From Bacillota bacterium (GTDB taxonomy: Bacteria > Bacillota_I > Bacilli_A > RFN20 > CAG-826), in assembly GCA_030537155.1 (NCBI GenBank), contig JAUNOH010000013.1, forward strand, positions 1-33,451: a stretch of 33,451 nt of DNA, given 5' to 3'. Both the position numbers and the translations under genes were made by a program. Below, in pieces: positions 15,220-23,193 of the stretch; the stretch's first letter is position 1, and each line of letters begins with the position of its first letter. The notes beneath the pieces are model-generated. The model saw nothing but the letters and a program-made list of their open reading frames with translations. It did no database searches and was not told the DNA's origin.

Positions 15220-16449
15220 ATGGGAATGAGCAAAGAGAGAAAAGCCCTCTTCAAGAAACTGAGGGATGAGAAATACACGATTCTGGTGCCCGACATGTGC
15301 CCGATCCACTTTAACTTGCTCTGCGAGATCATCTCCCGCGAGGGTTATAAGGTTAAAGTCGTTACCCCCAGCGGCCGTGAGGCCAAGGATGAGGGGCTCC
15401 GTTCCATCCATAACGACGCCTGCTATCCGGCCCTGATCGTCTGCGGCCAGTTCGTGGCCGAATTAAAAAGCGGGAACTACGACCTCAATAAGACCGCCGT
15501 CATCATGTCCCAGACCGGCGGGGGCTGCCGCGCGAGCAACTACATCTCCATGTTCCGCAAGGCTTTTGCCAAGGAATTCCCCACCGTCCCCGTTTTATCT
15601 TTGAACTTCTCCGGCCTTGAGAAGGATGCCTCCTTCCCGATGGGTTGGCACTTCATCAAAAACGCCATCGTGGCCCTCCAGTATGGGGATATGATCATGA
15701 ACCTCTATTACCAGACGGCTTCCTATGAGGAACGTCCTGGCCAGGCCAAGGAAATCGCCGATGAGTGTCTGAGGAAGCTCCGCGAGAAGATCGACACCAA
15801 GGACTTCAACAAGATGGAGAAGAACATGCGCGAGATCATCGCCGACTTCTCCGTCATCAAAATCCCCGAGAAAAGGAAACCGCGCGTCGGCATCGTCGGG
15901 GAGATTTTCGTCAAGTATTCCTCCTATGCGAACAACAACTTGGCCGATTTCCTTATCAAACAGGGGGCCGAGGTCGTCTATCCCGGATTATGCGAGTTCC
16001 TGCTTTATTGCATCTACAACATGATCCAGGACTATAAGCGTTATGGCAAAAGCCCGATCACGGCCTTCGCCGCCAAATTCGTCTACCGTTACTTCCTCAA
16101 GAAGTGCCGCAAGACCGACGCCTTATTGGAGGGCACCCAGTTTTATCCGTTTGAGGATTTTGAGTTCATCGTCAAAGAAGGTGAGCGGATCATCAACACC
16201 GGCGTCAAGATGGGCGAGGGGTGGGTCATCCCCGCCGAGATGCTGGCCTTCGCCGACCACGGCGTGAAAAACGTCGTCTGCGTCCAACCCTTTGGCTGCC
16301 TCCCCAACCATATAGTCGGCAAGGGTATGGTCAGGCCGCTTAAGCAATTAAATCCCGAACTCAACGTGGTGCCTTTGGATTTCGACGCCTCCTCCAGCGA
16401 GGTCAATCAGGAAAACCGATTGAAGCTGATGCTCTCCAATCTAAACTAG
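15220..16449 (+). CDS. Activase-related dehydratase-like protein (COG3581 type)
   Basis: 409 residues, starting 1 nt after the previous stop with AGGGGG as ribosome binding site. Conserved Cys-containing segments are seen: LVPDMCPIHFNLLCEI near residue 30, HNDACYPALIVCGQF near 67, SQTGGGCRASNY near 105, and QPFGCLPNHIVGKGMVR near 370. These match the C-terminal, HgdB-like part of the large activase fusion proteins of anaerobes, which likely binds an iron-sulfur cluster. Gene order and spacing indicate that it works with the upstream activase. The reaction is unknown; no acyl-CoA dehydratase alpha/beta pair or fermentation genes lie nearby, so a role in amino-acid fermentation cannot be claimed. 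Confidence 0.87.
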   Translation: MGMSKERKALFKKLRDEKYTILVPDMCPIHFNLLCEIISREGYKVKVVTPSGREAKDEGLRSIHNDACYPALIVCGQFVAELKSGNYDLNKTAVIMSQTGGGCRASNYISMFRKAFAKEFPTVPVLSLNFSGLEKDASFPMGWHFIKNAIVALQYGDMIMNLYYQTASYEERPGQAKEIADECLRKLREKIDTKDFNKMEKNMREIIADFSVIKIPEKRKPRVGIVGEIFVKYSSYANNNLADFLIKQGAEVVYPGLCEFLLYCIYNMIQDYKRYGKSPITAFAAKFVYRYFLKKCRKTDALLEGTQFYPFEDFEFIVKEGERIINTGVKMGEGWVIPAEMLAFADHGVKNVVCVQPFGCLPNHIVGKGMVRPLKQLNPELNVVPLDFDASSSEVNQENRLKLMLSNLN

Positions 16450-16491
16450 AGATAGCGGAGCCCGGTTTTTCGTTGTATATTATTTCGGCGC

Positions 16492-16583
16492 GGAGGCGTA
16501 CCCAAGAGGCCGAAGGGGGCAGGTTGCTAACCTGTTAGGTCGGGTTTCCCGGCGCTCGGGTTCGAATCCCGACGCCTCCGCCA
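16492..16583 (+). tRNA. tRNA-Ser (anticodon GCU)
   Basis: Acceptor GGAGGCG pairs with CGCCTCC, discriminator G, encoded CCA at 16581-16583. The anticodon stem CAGG/CCTG with loop TTGCTAA gives GCU, reading AGC/AGU. A long variable arm and GGTTCGAATCC T-arm are present. TATATT at 16476-16481 may be its -10. Confidence 0.96.
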
Positions 16584-16594
16584 TTAACAAAAAC

Positions 16595-16620
16595 GCCCGA
16601 TGCATTCGCACCGGGCTTTT
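16595..16620 (+). terminator. Terminator of tRNA-Ser(GCU)
   Basis: Stem GCCCG/CGGGC (16595-16599 with 16612-16616), with an inner TGC/GCA pairing, then TTTTTCTTT. It starts 12 nt after the tRNA and ends just before the converging PAP2 gene. Confidence 0.85.
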
Positions 16621-16623
16621 TCT

Positions 16624-17586
16624 TTAGTCGGTTAAGGACGACGTTTCGTTATCCTGTTTATCTAAGGGAGAGAAAACCTTTTGGTAGAGGAAGCAGAAGC
16701 CGAGGATCAATAGGCTGGTGATCAACAACCCAAACCCGGTGTCGCTGAGGTAGTGGGCCCCGGCTAAGATGCGGGCTAAGGCCACTATCAGGGTATAGGC
16801 CAAGGCCGAGAGGAAGAGGGCCAATTTGCAATATTTCCCGTCGAAGCGGAAGCAGCTGGAAGCGGCGGTCAGGCATAAGGTGACTGCGGCGGTGGCGGTG
16901 TGGCCACTAGGCCAGGAATAGAAGCAGTCTTTGGCGGGATTGGAAAAGAAGGCGAATTTCCACCATTCGGAATAGACGTATTTGCTGCCCTCAAAAACGC
17001 CGGCTGTATCCCCGTAATAGAGGAAGCGGTAACGGGGCCTTCCACCGACATATTTCAATAGCAACAGGATGAGCCATTGGAGTAAAACGACGGTCAGCAT
17101 CAACGTGCCGGCTTTCACCAAGGCTGCCGGGTCATCCTTCTTAAGAAGGAAATAGACTCCGACGGCGATGAGGACGAATAAAACTAGCCCTATGGCCACA
17201 CATAGCCATTTGTTTTCCGATAAGCCATAGCCATAGCTTCTGACCGCGAGGGTTGGATCGTCCGGGGCCTTGATCTTCAATGAGTCACCGAATAGGTAAC
17301 CGCCGATCAACACCGAAAGGACTAGGAATACGGGACCCAGTATCTTCTGCCACCTCTTCCCATAGGTCCATAGGCCCTTAAATAGCATCACCCCACCGAC
17401 TGGGATAGTCGCATAGGCGAATATCTCACCCCAGGTCTCCACCAGGCAGCCCAGCCAATTCGATTCGCTGGCCAAGGCGTTGGAAATCGAAAGGTCCGAG
17501 AACGAGCCGACGATTATCATGATCATGGCCACGAGCAAAACGATGTAGATCCAATATAGGGGGATGCCGAGTATTTTTTTCTTCAT
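16624..17586 (-). CDS. PAP2-family membrane phosphatase
   Basis: 320 residues from the ATG at 17586. An ATG three codons earlier overlaps the -10 element and cannot be used if the mRNA starts where predicted. Several hydrophobic helices are present. The PAP2 motifs lie in the C-terminal half: K-Y-V-G-G-R-P-R (motif 1-like), Y-S-W-P-S-G-H (motif 2) and A-R-I-L-A-G-A-H (R-x5-H, motif 3), so the acid phosphatase site is complete. Such enzymes remove phosphate from phosphatidic acid, undecaprenyl pyrophosphate or related lipids at the membrane. The substrate is open. It is a monocistronic gene facing the tRNA-Ser. Confidence 0.9.
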   Translation of the reverse strand: MKKKILGIPLYWIYIVLLVAMIMIIVGSFSDLSISNALASESNWLGCLVETWGEIFAYATIPVGGVMLFKGLWTYGKRWQKILGPVFLVLSVLIGGYLFGDSLKIKAPDDPTLAVRSYGYGLSENKWLCVAIGLVLFVLIAVGVYFLLKKDDPAALVKAGTLMLTVVLLQWLILLLLKYVGGRPRYRFLYYGDTAGVFEGSKYVYSEWWKFAFFSNPAKDCFYSWPSGHTATAAVTLCLTAASSCFRFDGKYCKLALFLSALAYTLIVALARILAGAHYLSDTGFGLLITSLLILGFCFLYQKVFSPLDKQDNETSSLTD

Positions 17587-17593
17587 GTCGGTC

Positions 17594-17599
17594 ATTATA
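17594..17599 (-). promoter_or_regulatory. -10 element for the PAP2 gene (leaderless start)
   Basis: TATAAT on the minus strand, 7 nt (GACCGAC) before the ATG at 17586. No ribosome binding site fits in between. Confidence 0.65.
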
Positions 17600-17672
17600 T
17601 ATGAAAGCGTCGCTTTTTGTCTTTTACCCCCGCGAAAAGAATCGTTGTTCTTTCCTTAAGGAAAAGGGAAGG

Positions 17673-17678
17673 TATAAT
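17673..17678 (+). promoter_or_regulatory. -10 element for the Sel1/ABC operon (leaderless start)
   Basis: TATAAT, then 9 nt (GACCGCGAG), then the ATG at 17688. A 14-bp palindrome, TTTCCTTAAGGAAA (17651-17664), covers the -35 position and may be an operator. Confidence 0.65.
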
Positions 17679-17687
17679 GACCGCGAG

Positions 17688-19115
17688 ATGAAGAAAGAAG
17701 AAAATCAGGCCATCGGGGAAGTAACTCCCGAACAGGCCCCGAAGATAAAAAAGATGAAGCGGGTCTCCGCCAAGGATAGGAAGGCCTATCTCGAGGAGTG
17801 CCGTACCCACGCCAAAAATAACAGCGTAGAAATACTAAGCTCCGAGCAGGCCGGCTGTTTCTTTTGCCGCCACGTCTATTCGGCCCGCGACATCCAGGAT
17901 TGGATCGACGATGAGCATGGCGTCTCCGCCCTCTGTCCCGAATGCGGGATGGACGCGGTGATCGGCGATGCCTCCGGCTATCCGATCGACAAAGCCTTCA
18001 TGAAGGAGATGAACATTGCCTTCTATGGTGAGGATTTCATGGCCGCCCATCCGGATGCGGCCCGCACCTACGTCCAACGTTACGCCGAGCATAAAATCGT
18101 CCACAAGGAGAAGAGCGAGGTCTTCTATATCCATTACCTCCGCCTCCTCGAAGCGAGGGAGAATGATGCCTCGGCCGCTTTGACGCTGGGCGAGATATAT
18201 CTATACGGCACCCAATTCACCCAGCCCGACCCCATCGAGGCATTGAAGCATTTCCGGATGCCCCCCTTATTCGCCAACGCGACGGCCTTAAACGCCATCG
18301 GGACCATCCTGCTTTCCTTAATGGAATCCAAAGAATCGGTCCAGGAGGCCTATGAGTGCTTTGCCAAAGCCGCCGCCTTGGGCAGCCTTGAGGCCGCCTA
18401 TCACCTCTATGATTGCTATTCGGACGGATTCTTCGTCAAAACCGACAAGGACTTCGCCTTCCAGATACTCTTGCAGTCCAGCGGCGACATCTATAACCGC
18501 TTTGCCATCCTCAGGAACGAATGGTTCGACTTCCCGGAGTTCGCCGTCAGGTTGGGCGAATGCTACCTCCGCGGCGTCGGGGTAGCCCGCGACGAGGAGA
18601 TGGCCCTCCGCTATTTCGTCTTGGGCGATTTGGCCCTCAGGCTTCGCTTGGCCTTTTTAGGCAGCGAGAGGCATCCCGAGACCGCCGCCAGGCTCGCCAA
18701 CGGAATCCTCACCTTCAAAAACCAGCACCAGTTGGCCAAAAACGACCCGGTCTATGACATCGACTCCTTCGAGGATTCGGCCGTCGACTTCTCATTAAAC
18801 CCGGCCAAGAAGGTGCTTTCCGACGTCGAGTTCGACCCGCTTTCCCATGAGCTCTCCTTCTCGATCTCCTTCTCCTCCCCGACCCTCTTCCTGGATTTGG
18901 GGAACCTCACCGCCGGCTTCCTTTCCGGCAAGACTTCCTGGAACTTCCAGGATGTGGCCTATGCCAAATTCTCCAGCGAGCGTCACTTCACCAAGATCCT
19001 CGGGGATTACGATGAGGGATATCGCTTCGCCTATGAGGATGATGAGGGGGAGGACGTCATCGTCGCCGAGATCATCTTCCTGCCGGATAAAGGCAAAATC
19101 ACCATACCGGAATAA
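17688..19115 (+). CDS. Zinc-ribbon protein with Sel1-like repeats
   Basis: 475 residues from the ATG at 17688; an upstream in-frame start at 17601 lies before the -10. The basic, Lys-rich N-terminus is followed by a treble-clef/zinc-ribbon-like module with C57-x2-C60 and C83-x2-C86, followed by GDASGYPI, a module seen in small cytosolic proteins of unknown role. Residues about 150-335 hold Sel1-like (TPR-type) helix pairs: ALTLGEIYLYG, EAYECFAKAAALGSLEAAYHLYDCYSDG and VRLGECYLRGVGVARDEEMALRYF. A C-terminal beta-rich domain (about 365-475) is unrecognised. Sel1 proteins are scaffolds. It is the first gene of an operon with two ABC exporter subunits. Confidence 0.8.
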   Translation: MKKEENQAIGEVTPEQAPKIKKMKRVSAKDRKAYLEECRTHAKNNSVEILSSEQAGCFFCRHVYSARDIQDWIDDEHGVSALCPECGMDAVIGDASGYPIDKAFMKEMNIAFYGEDFMAAHPDAARTYVQRYAEHKIVHKEKSEVFYIHYLRLLEARENDASAALTLGEIYLYGTQFTQPDPIEALKHFRMPPLFANATALNAIGTILLSLMESKESVQEAYECFAKAAALGSLEAAYHLYDCYSDGFFVKTDKDFAFQILLQSSGDIYNRFAILRNEWFDFPEFAVRLGECYLRGVGVARDEEMALRYFVLGDLALRLRLAFLGSERHPETAARLANGILTFKNQHQLAKNDPVYDIDSFEDSAVDFSLNPAKKVLSDVEFDPLSHELSFSISFSSPTLFLDLGNLTAGFLSGKTSWNFQDVAYAKFSSERHFTKILGDYDEGYRFAYEDDEGEDVIVAEIIFLPDKGKITIPE

Positions 19116-19118
19116 ACC

Positions 19119-20861
19119 ATGCCCGCCAAAACCGCCCTCGGACCGCTTAAGAAATACCGCGTCAAAGTCATCTTGGCGCCTATTTTCAAAGCCTTTGAGA
19201 GCGTCTGCGAGCTGATCGTCCCGATCCTGGTCAAGCAGATCGTCGACTTCCTTTCCGATGGGGCCTTATCCGATTATACCCAACAGGAGCAGATCCTGTT
19301 TTGCCTATACCGCTCCCTGATCGTGCTGGGCTTGGCCGTGGCTGGCTTTGCCGTCACGATGATCACCCAATATTTGGCGGCTAGGGTGGCGGCCGATTAC
19401 ACCTATGATCTGAAGAAGGAGCTTTACGCCCAGCTGAATTCTTTATCGCCGCGCCAGATCGAGCGCTTTGGGAGTTCCAAGACCCTCACCATCCTCAATA
19501 GTGACTCCTTCTCCCTCGAGACCGGGGTGAATATGTTCATGCGCCTCTTCGTGCGTTCCCCCTTCATCCTCATCGGCTCGGTGGTGGCCTCCTTCATCGT
19601 CAACGTCTATGCCGGGTTCATTGTCCTCGGGGCTTTGCTTTTATCCTCAGTCGTCGTCGGATTGGTCATGGCTTTGACCCCGAAGCGTTATCAGGCCATC
19701 CAGAGCCAGCTGGACAAAATCTCGACCCTCGGCGAGGATTCGCTTTCCGGCGCCCGCGTCATCAGGGCCTTCAATAAGCAGGAGGATGAACAGGCCCGCT
19801 TCGAGGAGGCCTCCAGCGAATACCGGCTCCGCTCGGTCAAGCTGCAGAAGGTCAATAGCTTCCTCAACCCCCTCACCTTCGCCTTCATCTCGCTGGGCAT
19901 CGTTTGGTTGCTTTATTTGGCCGGATATCAATATGGCTCGACCGGCATCGACGATGGGGTGGCGGTGGCCATCATGAGCTACTTCACCCAGGCCTTGACC
20001 GCCTTATTGGCTTTCTCCAAATTGGTCACCTCCCTCACCAAGGCCATGGCCAGCAAGAAGAGGGTCGACGAATTCCTCGCCATCGAGCCCGAGATCGTCG
20101 ATGGACCCCTGGATGGGCGTAAACCCGAGGCGGGGGAGAATATCTTCACCCTCCGCGGGGCCAGCCTCAGCTATGGCGGCGAGGAGAAGGCCCTATCCGA
20201 GGTCGACTTTGTGGTCAATGAGGGCGAGAGGATCGGCGTCATCGGGGGAACGGGCTCCGGCAAATCCAGTCTGATTAAGCTATTGGAGAGGCTGGAGGAT
20301 GCCGATGGCGGGGAGGTGCTTTACCTCGGCAGGGATATCAAGGAATACAAACTTGCGGGTGTCAGGGGACAGATCGCCCTCGTCTCCCAAAAGCCGCAGC
20401 TATATAAGGGGAGCGTCAGGAGCAACGTCTGCCTGGCTAACCCCGATATCGACGAAGCCCATATCGAGCAGGCCCTTAGGGATTCTTTATCCTATGAATT
20501 CGTCAGCCGTTACGAAGACGGATTGGAACACCCGATCAATGAGGGTGGGAGCAACCTTTCCGGCGGCCAGAAGCAGAGGATATTGATCGCCCGGGCTTTA
20601 GCCTCGGAGCGCCCGATCCTCATTTTGGACGACTCTACCTCGGCCCTCGACTATAAGAGCGACCTCGAGGTCAGGAGGAACATCGCCAAGAGGAAACTCA
20701 CCAGCATCATCATCTCCCAGCGCGCGACCTCGATAAGGGATTGCGACCGAATCTATGTCCTGGATAAGGGACGTCTGATCGCCTCGGGTAAGCATGAGGA
20801 GCTACTTTCCTCTTGCCCGATCTATCAGCAGATATATCAGACGCAGGTGGCCACCAAATGA
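19119..20861 (+). CDS. Heterodimeric ABC exporter, subunit with degenerate nucleotide site
   Basis: 580 residues: an ABC_membrane type 1 exporter fold (six helices, residues about 15-320) plus an ATPase domain. Walker A GGTGSGKS (about 376-384) and signature LSGGQKQR (about 480) are intact. The Walker B end is L-I-L-D-D, with Asp where the catalytic Glu should be, and the switch His is Gln (IISQRATS). This is the pattern of the degenerate half of heterodimeric exporters such as TM287/288. It starts 3 nt after the Sel1 gene and overlaps the next subunit by 4 bp. The cargo is unknown; drug, lipid or peptide are all possible. Confidence 0.93.
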   Translation: MPAKTALGPLKKYRVKVILAPIFKAFESVCELIVPILVKQIVDFLSDGALSDYTQQEQILFCLYRSLIVLGLAVAGFAVTMITQYLAARVAADYTYDLKKELYAQLNSLSPRQIERFGSSKTLTILNSDSFSLETGVNMFMRLFVRSPFILIGSVVASFIVNVYAGFIVLGALLLSSVVVGLVMALTPKRYQAIQSQLDKISTLGEDSLSGARVIRAFNKQEDEQARFEEASSEYRLRSVKLQKVNSFLNPLTFAFISLGIVWLLYLAGYQYGSTGIDDGVAVAIMSYFTQALTALLAFSKLVTSLTKAMASKKRVDEFLAIEPEIVDGPLDGRKPEAGENIFTLRGASLSYGGEEKALSEVDFVVNEGERIGVIGGTGSGKSSLIKLLERLEDADGGEVLYLGRDIKEYKLAGVRGQIALVSQKPQLYKGSVRSNVCLANPDIDEAHIEQALRDSLSYEFVSRYEDGLEHPINEGGSNLSGGQKQRILIARALASERPILILDDSTSALDYKSDLEVRRNIAKRKLTSIIISQRATSIRDCDRIYVLDKGRLIASGKHEELLSSCPIYQQIYQTQVATK

Positions 20862-22582
20862 AGACGGTGAAGAGATTGATGTTCTATCTGAAGGGGAGCA
20901 ACGGCATCGCCTTGCTGTCGCTTCTTTTCGCCCTGATCTCCGTCTTCTCGAAGATGGCCATCCCCTATGTGGCGGGCTTAGCCATCCAGAGGATCGCCGA
21001 TGGGGAATACGACATCTCCCTCCACCTGATTCTCATCGGCTGCTTCTTGGTGGCCGGGACCCTGTTCCGTTACCTATTCGATCTGACCAACGCCTACCTC
21101 GGGCAGAGGGTGGTGAAGAGGATGAGGGATGAGGCCTATGAGGCCATCAACTCCGCCCCCATCTCCTATATCGATTCGCATTACCATGGCGATTTATTGC
21201 TCTGCCTCGTCAACGACATCGAAAACGTCCAGACCGGATTAATCGCCGGGGCCAGCGCCCTCTACGAAGGCATCGTCCAGATCGCCATCACCCTGGTGTT
21301 CATGTTCATGCTCAACTGGGTCATGGCGTTGCTGGTCATCTTCTTGACCCCGCTTTCGATTTTGGTCTCCCGCTTCGTCAGCAACGCCAACTCCAAATAC
21401 TTCAAGGCTCAGAATAAGAACATGGCCGTTTTGACCGCCTATAGCCTGGAGTCGCTGAATAACCTCGAGGCCACCCTCACCTATGGATTGGCCAAAACAA
21501 AAGAGGGGGAATTCGACGCGATAAACGAGAATCTCCGCAACAGCGACTTCAACGCCAAATTCGCCACCGGCTGGATCAATCCGGCCACCCGCGTGGTCAA
21601 TAACACCATCTACGCCATCCTCTGCTTCGTGGGCGCCCTCATGATCGTGGTCTCACCCGCCGAGCTGGGCATTACCTCCTTCGGGGTTGGGGCCCTCTCC
21701 TCGATGCTTTCATACGCCTATCAGTACATGGCCCCCTTCAATGAGATCTCCTCGGTCTCCTCCGAGGTCAGCTACGCCGCGGCCAGCTTTAGGAGGATCG
21801 ACGATCTGATCTGCTCCCCCCATGACGTCGACGAGGGGGAGGATAGCCTCGATGAGCCGATTGAGAAGCTTAAGGCCGAGCACATCGATTTCTCCTATGA
21901 CGGCAGCCGGAAGATCATCTCCGATTTCGACGTCGACATCTACAAGGGACATAAGATCGCCCTGGTCGGCCCGACCGGATGCGGCAAGACGACGATCATC
22001 AATCTATTGCTCCGCTTCTACGACCCCCAGCAGGGTGGCTTCATCGTCAACGGGAAACCATCATCCTCCTATAGCAAGCAATCGCTTAGGAAACACATCG
22101 GCATGGTATTGCAGGAGACGTGGCTGTTCAAGGGGAGCATCGCCGATAACATCGCCTACGGGCGCCCCGAATCCACCCGCGAGGAGATCATCGAGGCGGC
22201 CAAAAAGGCCCACGCGGACGAATTCATCCGCCAATTCCCGGATGGGTATGAGACCATCGTCAGCAACTCCTCCGGATTATCAACCGGCCAGAAGCAGCTG
22301 CTCTGCGTGGCCAGGATAATGCTGGTCGAGCCGGAGGTCGTCATCCTCGACGAGGCCACCTCAAACATCGACTTGAGGACCGAATTATTGCTTTCCCAGA
22401 GCTTCGACGAATTGATGAGGGGGAAAACCTCCTTGGTCGTCGCCCACCGTTTATCCACAATCAAAAACAGCGATTTGATCATCGTCTTGAAGGATGGGGC
22501 CATCATGGAGATGGGAAACTTCCAGCAATTGTTGGATAAGGGCGGTTTCTTCAAGCAGCTATACGATTCCCAGCTCGCCTAA
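20858..22582 (+). CDS. Heterodimeric ABC exporter, catalytically competent subunit
   Basis: 574 residues from the ATG at 20858, which overlaps the previous stop (ATGA). Membrane domain residues about 10-310. Walker A GPTGCGKT (about 371), signature LSTGQKQL (one change from LSGGQ), Walker B VVILDEATSNID with intact Glu, and H-loop VAHRLST. Its changed signature pairs with the degenerate Walker site of the upstream subunit, while its good Walker site pairs with that subunit's LSGGQ, so the two genes clearly make one heterodimer. The last 4 bp overlap the end of the converging GNAT gene. Confidence 0.94.
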   Translation: MKTVKRLMFYLKGSNGIALLSLLFALISVFSKMAIPYVAGLAIQRIADGEYDISLHLILIGCFLVAGTLFRYLFDLTNAYLGQRVVKRMRDEAYEAINSAPISYIDSHYHGDLLLCLVNDIENVQTGLIAGASALYEGIVQIAITLVFMFMLNWVMALLVIFLTPLSILVSRFVSNANSKYFKAQNKNMAVLTAYSLESLNNLEATLTYGLAKTKEGEFDAINENLRNSDFNAKFATGWINPATRVVNNTIYAILCFVGALMIVVSPAELGITSFGVGALSSMLSYAYQYMAPFNEISSVSSEVSYAAASFRRIDDLICSPHDVDEGEDSLDEPIEKLKAEHIDFSYDGSRKIISDFDVDIYKGHKIALVGPTGCGKTTIINLLLRFYDPQQGGFIVNGKPSSSYSKQSLRKHIGMVLQETWLFKGSIADNIAYGRPESTREEIIEAAKKAHADEFIRQFPDGYETIVSNSSGLSTGQKQLLCVARIMLVEPEVVILDEATSNIDLRTELLLSQSFDELMRGKTSLVVAHRLSTIKNSDLIIVLKDGAIMEMGNFQQLLDKGGFFKQLYDSQLA

Positions 22583-23112
22583 AAGTCCATACAGGCGAGC
22601 CCTTCCTTCTTGTGGCGCTTGAGGAAGAGAAAACTCTGCTTCCCAAGCTCCTGAAGGCTATCCGGTATCTCGCAGATGAGGTAAAAGCCGTGGCGGTGGA
22701 AGAAGTCCATCGCCTTTTTCTTATCCTCACCGATGGGGGCCAGATAGCTCCGGTGGGGATAGAGGGAATACATATACTGCAATAGGTCGTTCCCGGCCCC
22801 TTTGCCCCAATAGGCGGGGTCGACGTAGATATAGATGGCAAGCAGGGCCTCGTCACGGCATCCGGATTTTTCCAGCAATCCGGCCAATTTGGCCTCCGAA
22901 TGGGATTTGGGGAATAGGGCTTCCCCAAGATTATGGGAAACCAGGCACAGGGAGATGATCCTCCCGTTTTCCTTGGCCACGTAGGCCCGGCCGTCCCCGG
23001 AGGCCTTTTTGAGGTCGGGGAGCGGGAAATCACCCTCAAACGATTGGATGCGGCGGAGCAATTTCTCCGTTAACGGGATGTCGCGTTCAAATAGTGGGCA
23101 GTAGCGGCGCAT
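22579..23112 (-). CDS. GNAT-family acetyltransferase
   Basis: 177 residues. Motif A is IYIYVDPAYWGKGAGNDLLQYM (V-D-P-x-Y-x-G-x-G-x-G/A), with the acetyl-CoA loop G-K-G-A-G. The late segment AMDFFHRHGFYLICEIPDSL is motif B (FF-x-x-x-GF). The substrate is unknown. It converges with the ABC operon and shares stop bases at 22579-22582 (TAG and TAA read from opposite strands). The ATG lies 6 nt after a TAGAAT -10 and lacks a ribosome binding site. Its C-terminus KKEGLACMDF is not family-specific. Confidence 0.87.
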   Translation of the reverse strand: MRRYCPLFERDIPLTEKLLRRIQSFEGDFPLPDLKKASGDGRAYVAKENGRIISLCLVSHNLGEALFPKSHSEAKLAGLLEKSGCRDEALLAIYIYVDPAYWGKGAGNDLLQYMYSLYPHRSYLAPIGEDKKKAMDFFHRHGFYLICEIPDSLQELGKQSFLFLKRHKKEGLACMDF

Positions 23113-23118
23113 GGCTAT

Positions 23119-23124
23119 ATTCTA
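23119..23124 (-). promoter_or_regulatory. -10 element for the 22579-23112 GNAT gene (leaderless start)
   Basis: TAGAAT on the minus strand with 6 nt (ATAGCC) to the ATG at 23112. The -35 is not clear; its place is shared with the divergent promoter of the 23194 gene. Confidence 0.55.
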
Positions 23125-23128
23125 CCGC

Positions 23129-23157
23129 TTAAAGTGAGGGGCATAAGGTGGTATCTT
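23129..23157 (+). promoter_or_regulatory. Promoter of the 23194-24702 gene
   Basis: -35 TTAAAG (23129-23134), 17-bp spacer, -10 TATCTT (23152-23157), then a leader of about 30 nt with GGGAGGTGG at 23181-23189. It overlaps the divergent GNAT promoter, so the two genes may compete for polymerase. Confidence 0.5.
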
Positions 23158-23193
23158 ATACCCAAGCGTTTTTGTTCTTTGGGAGGTGGCGTC

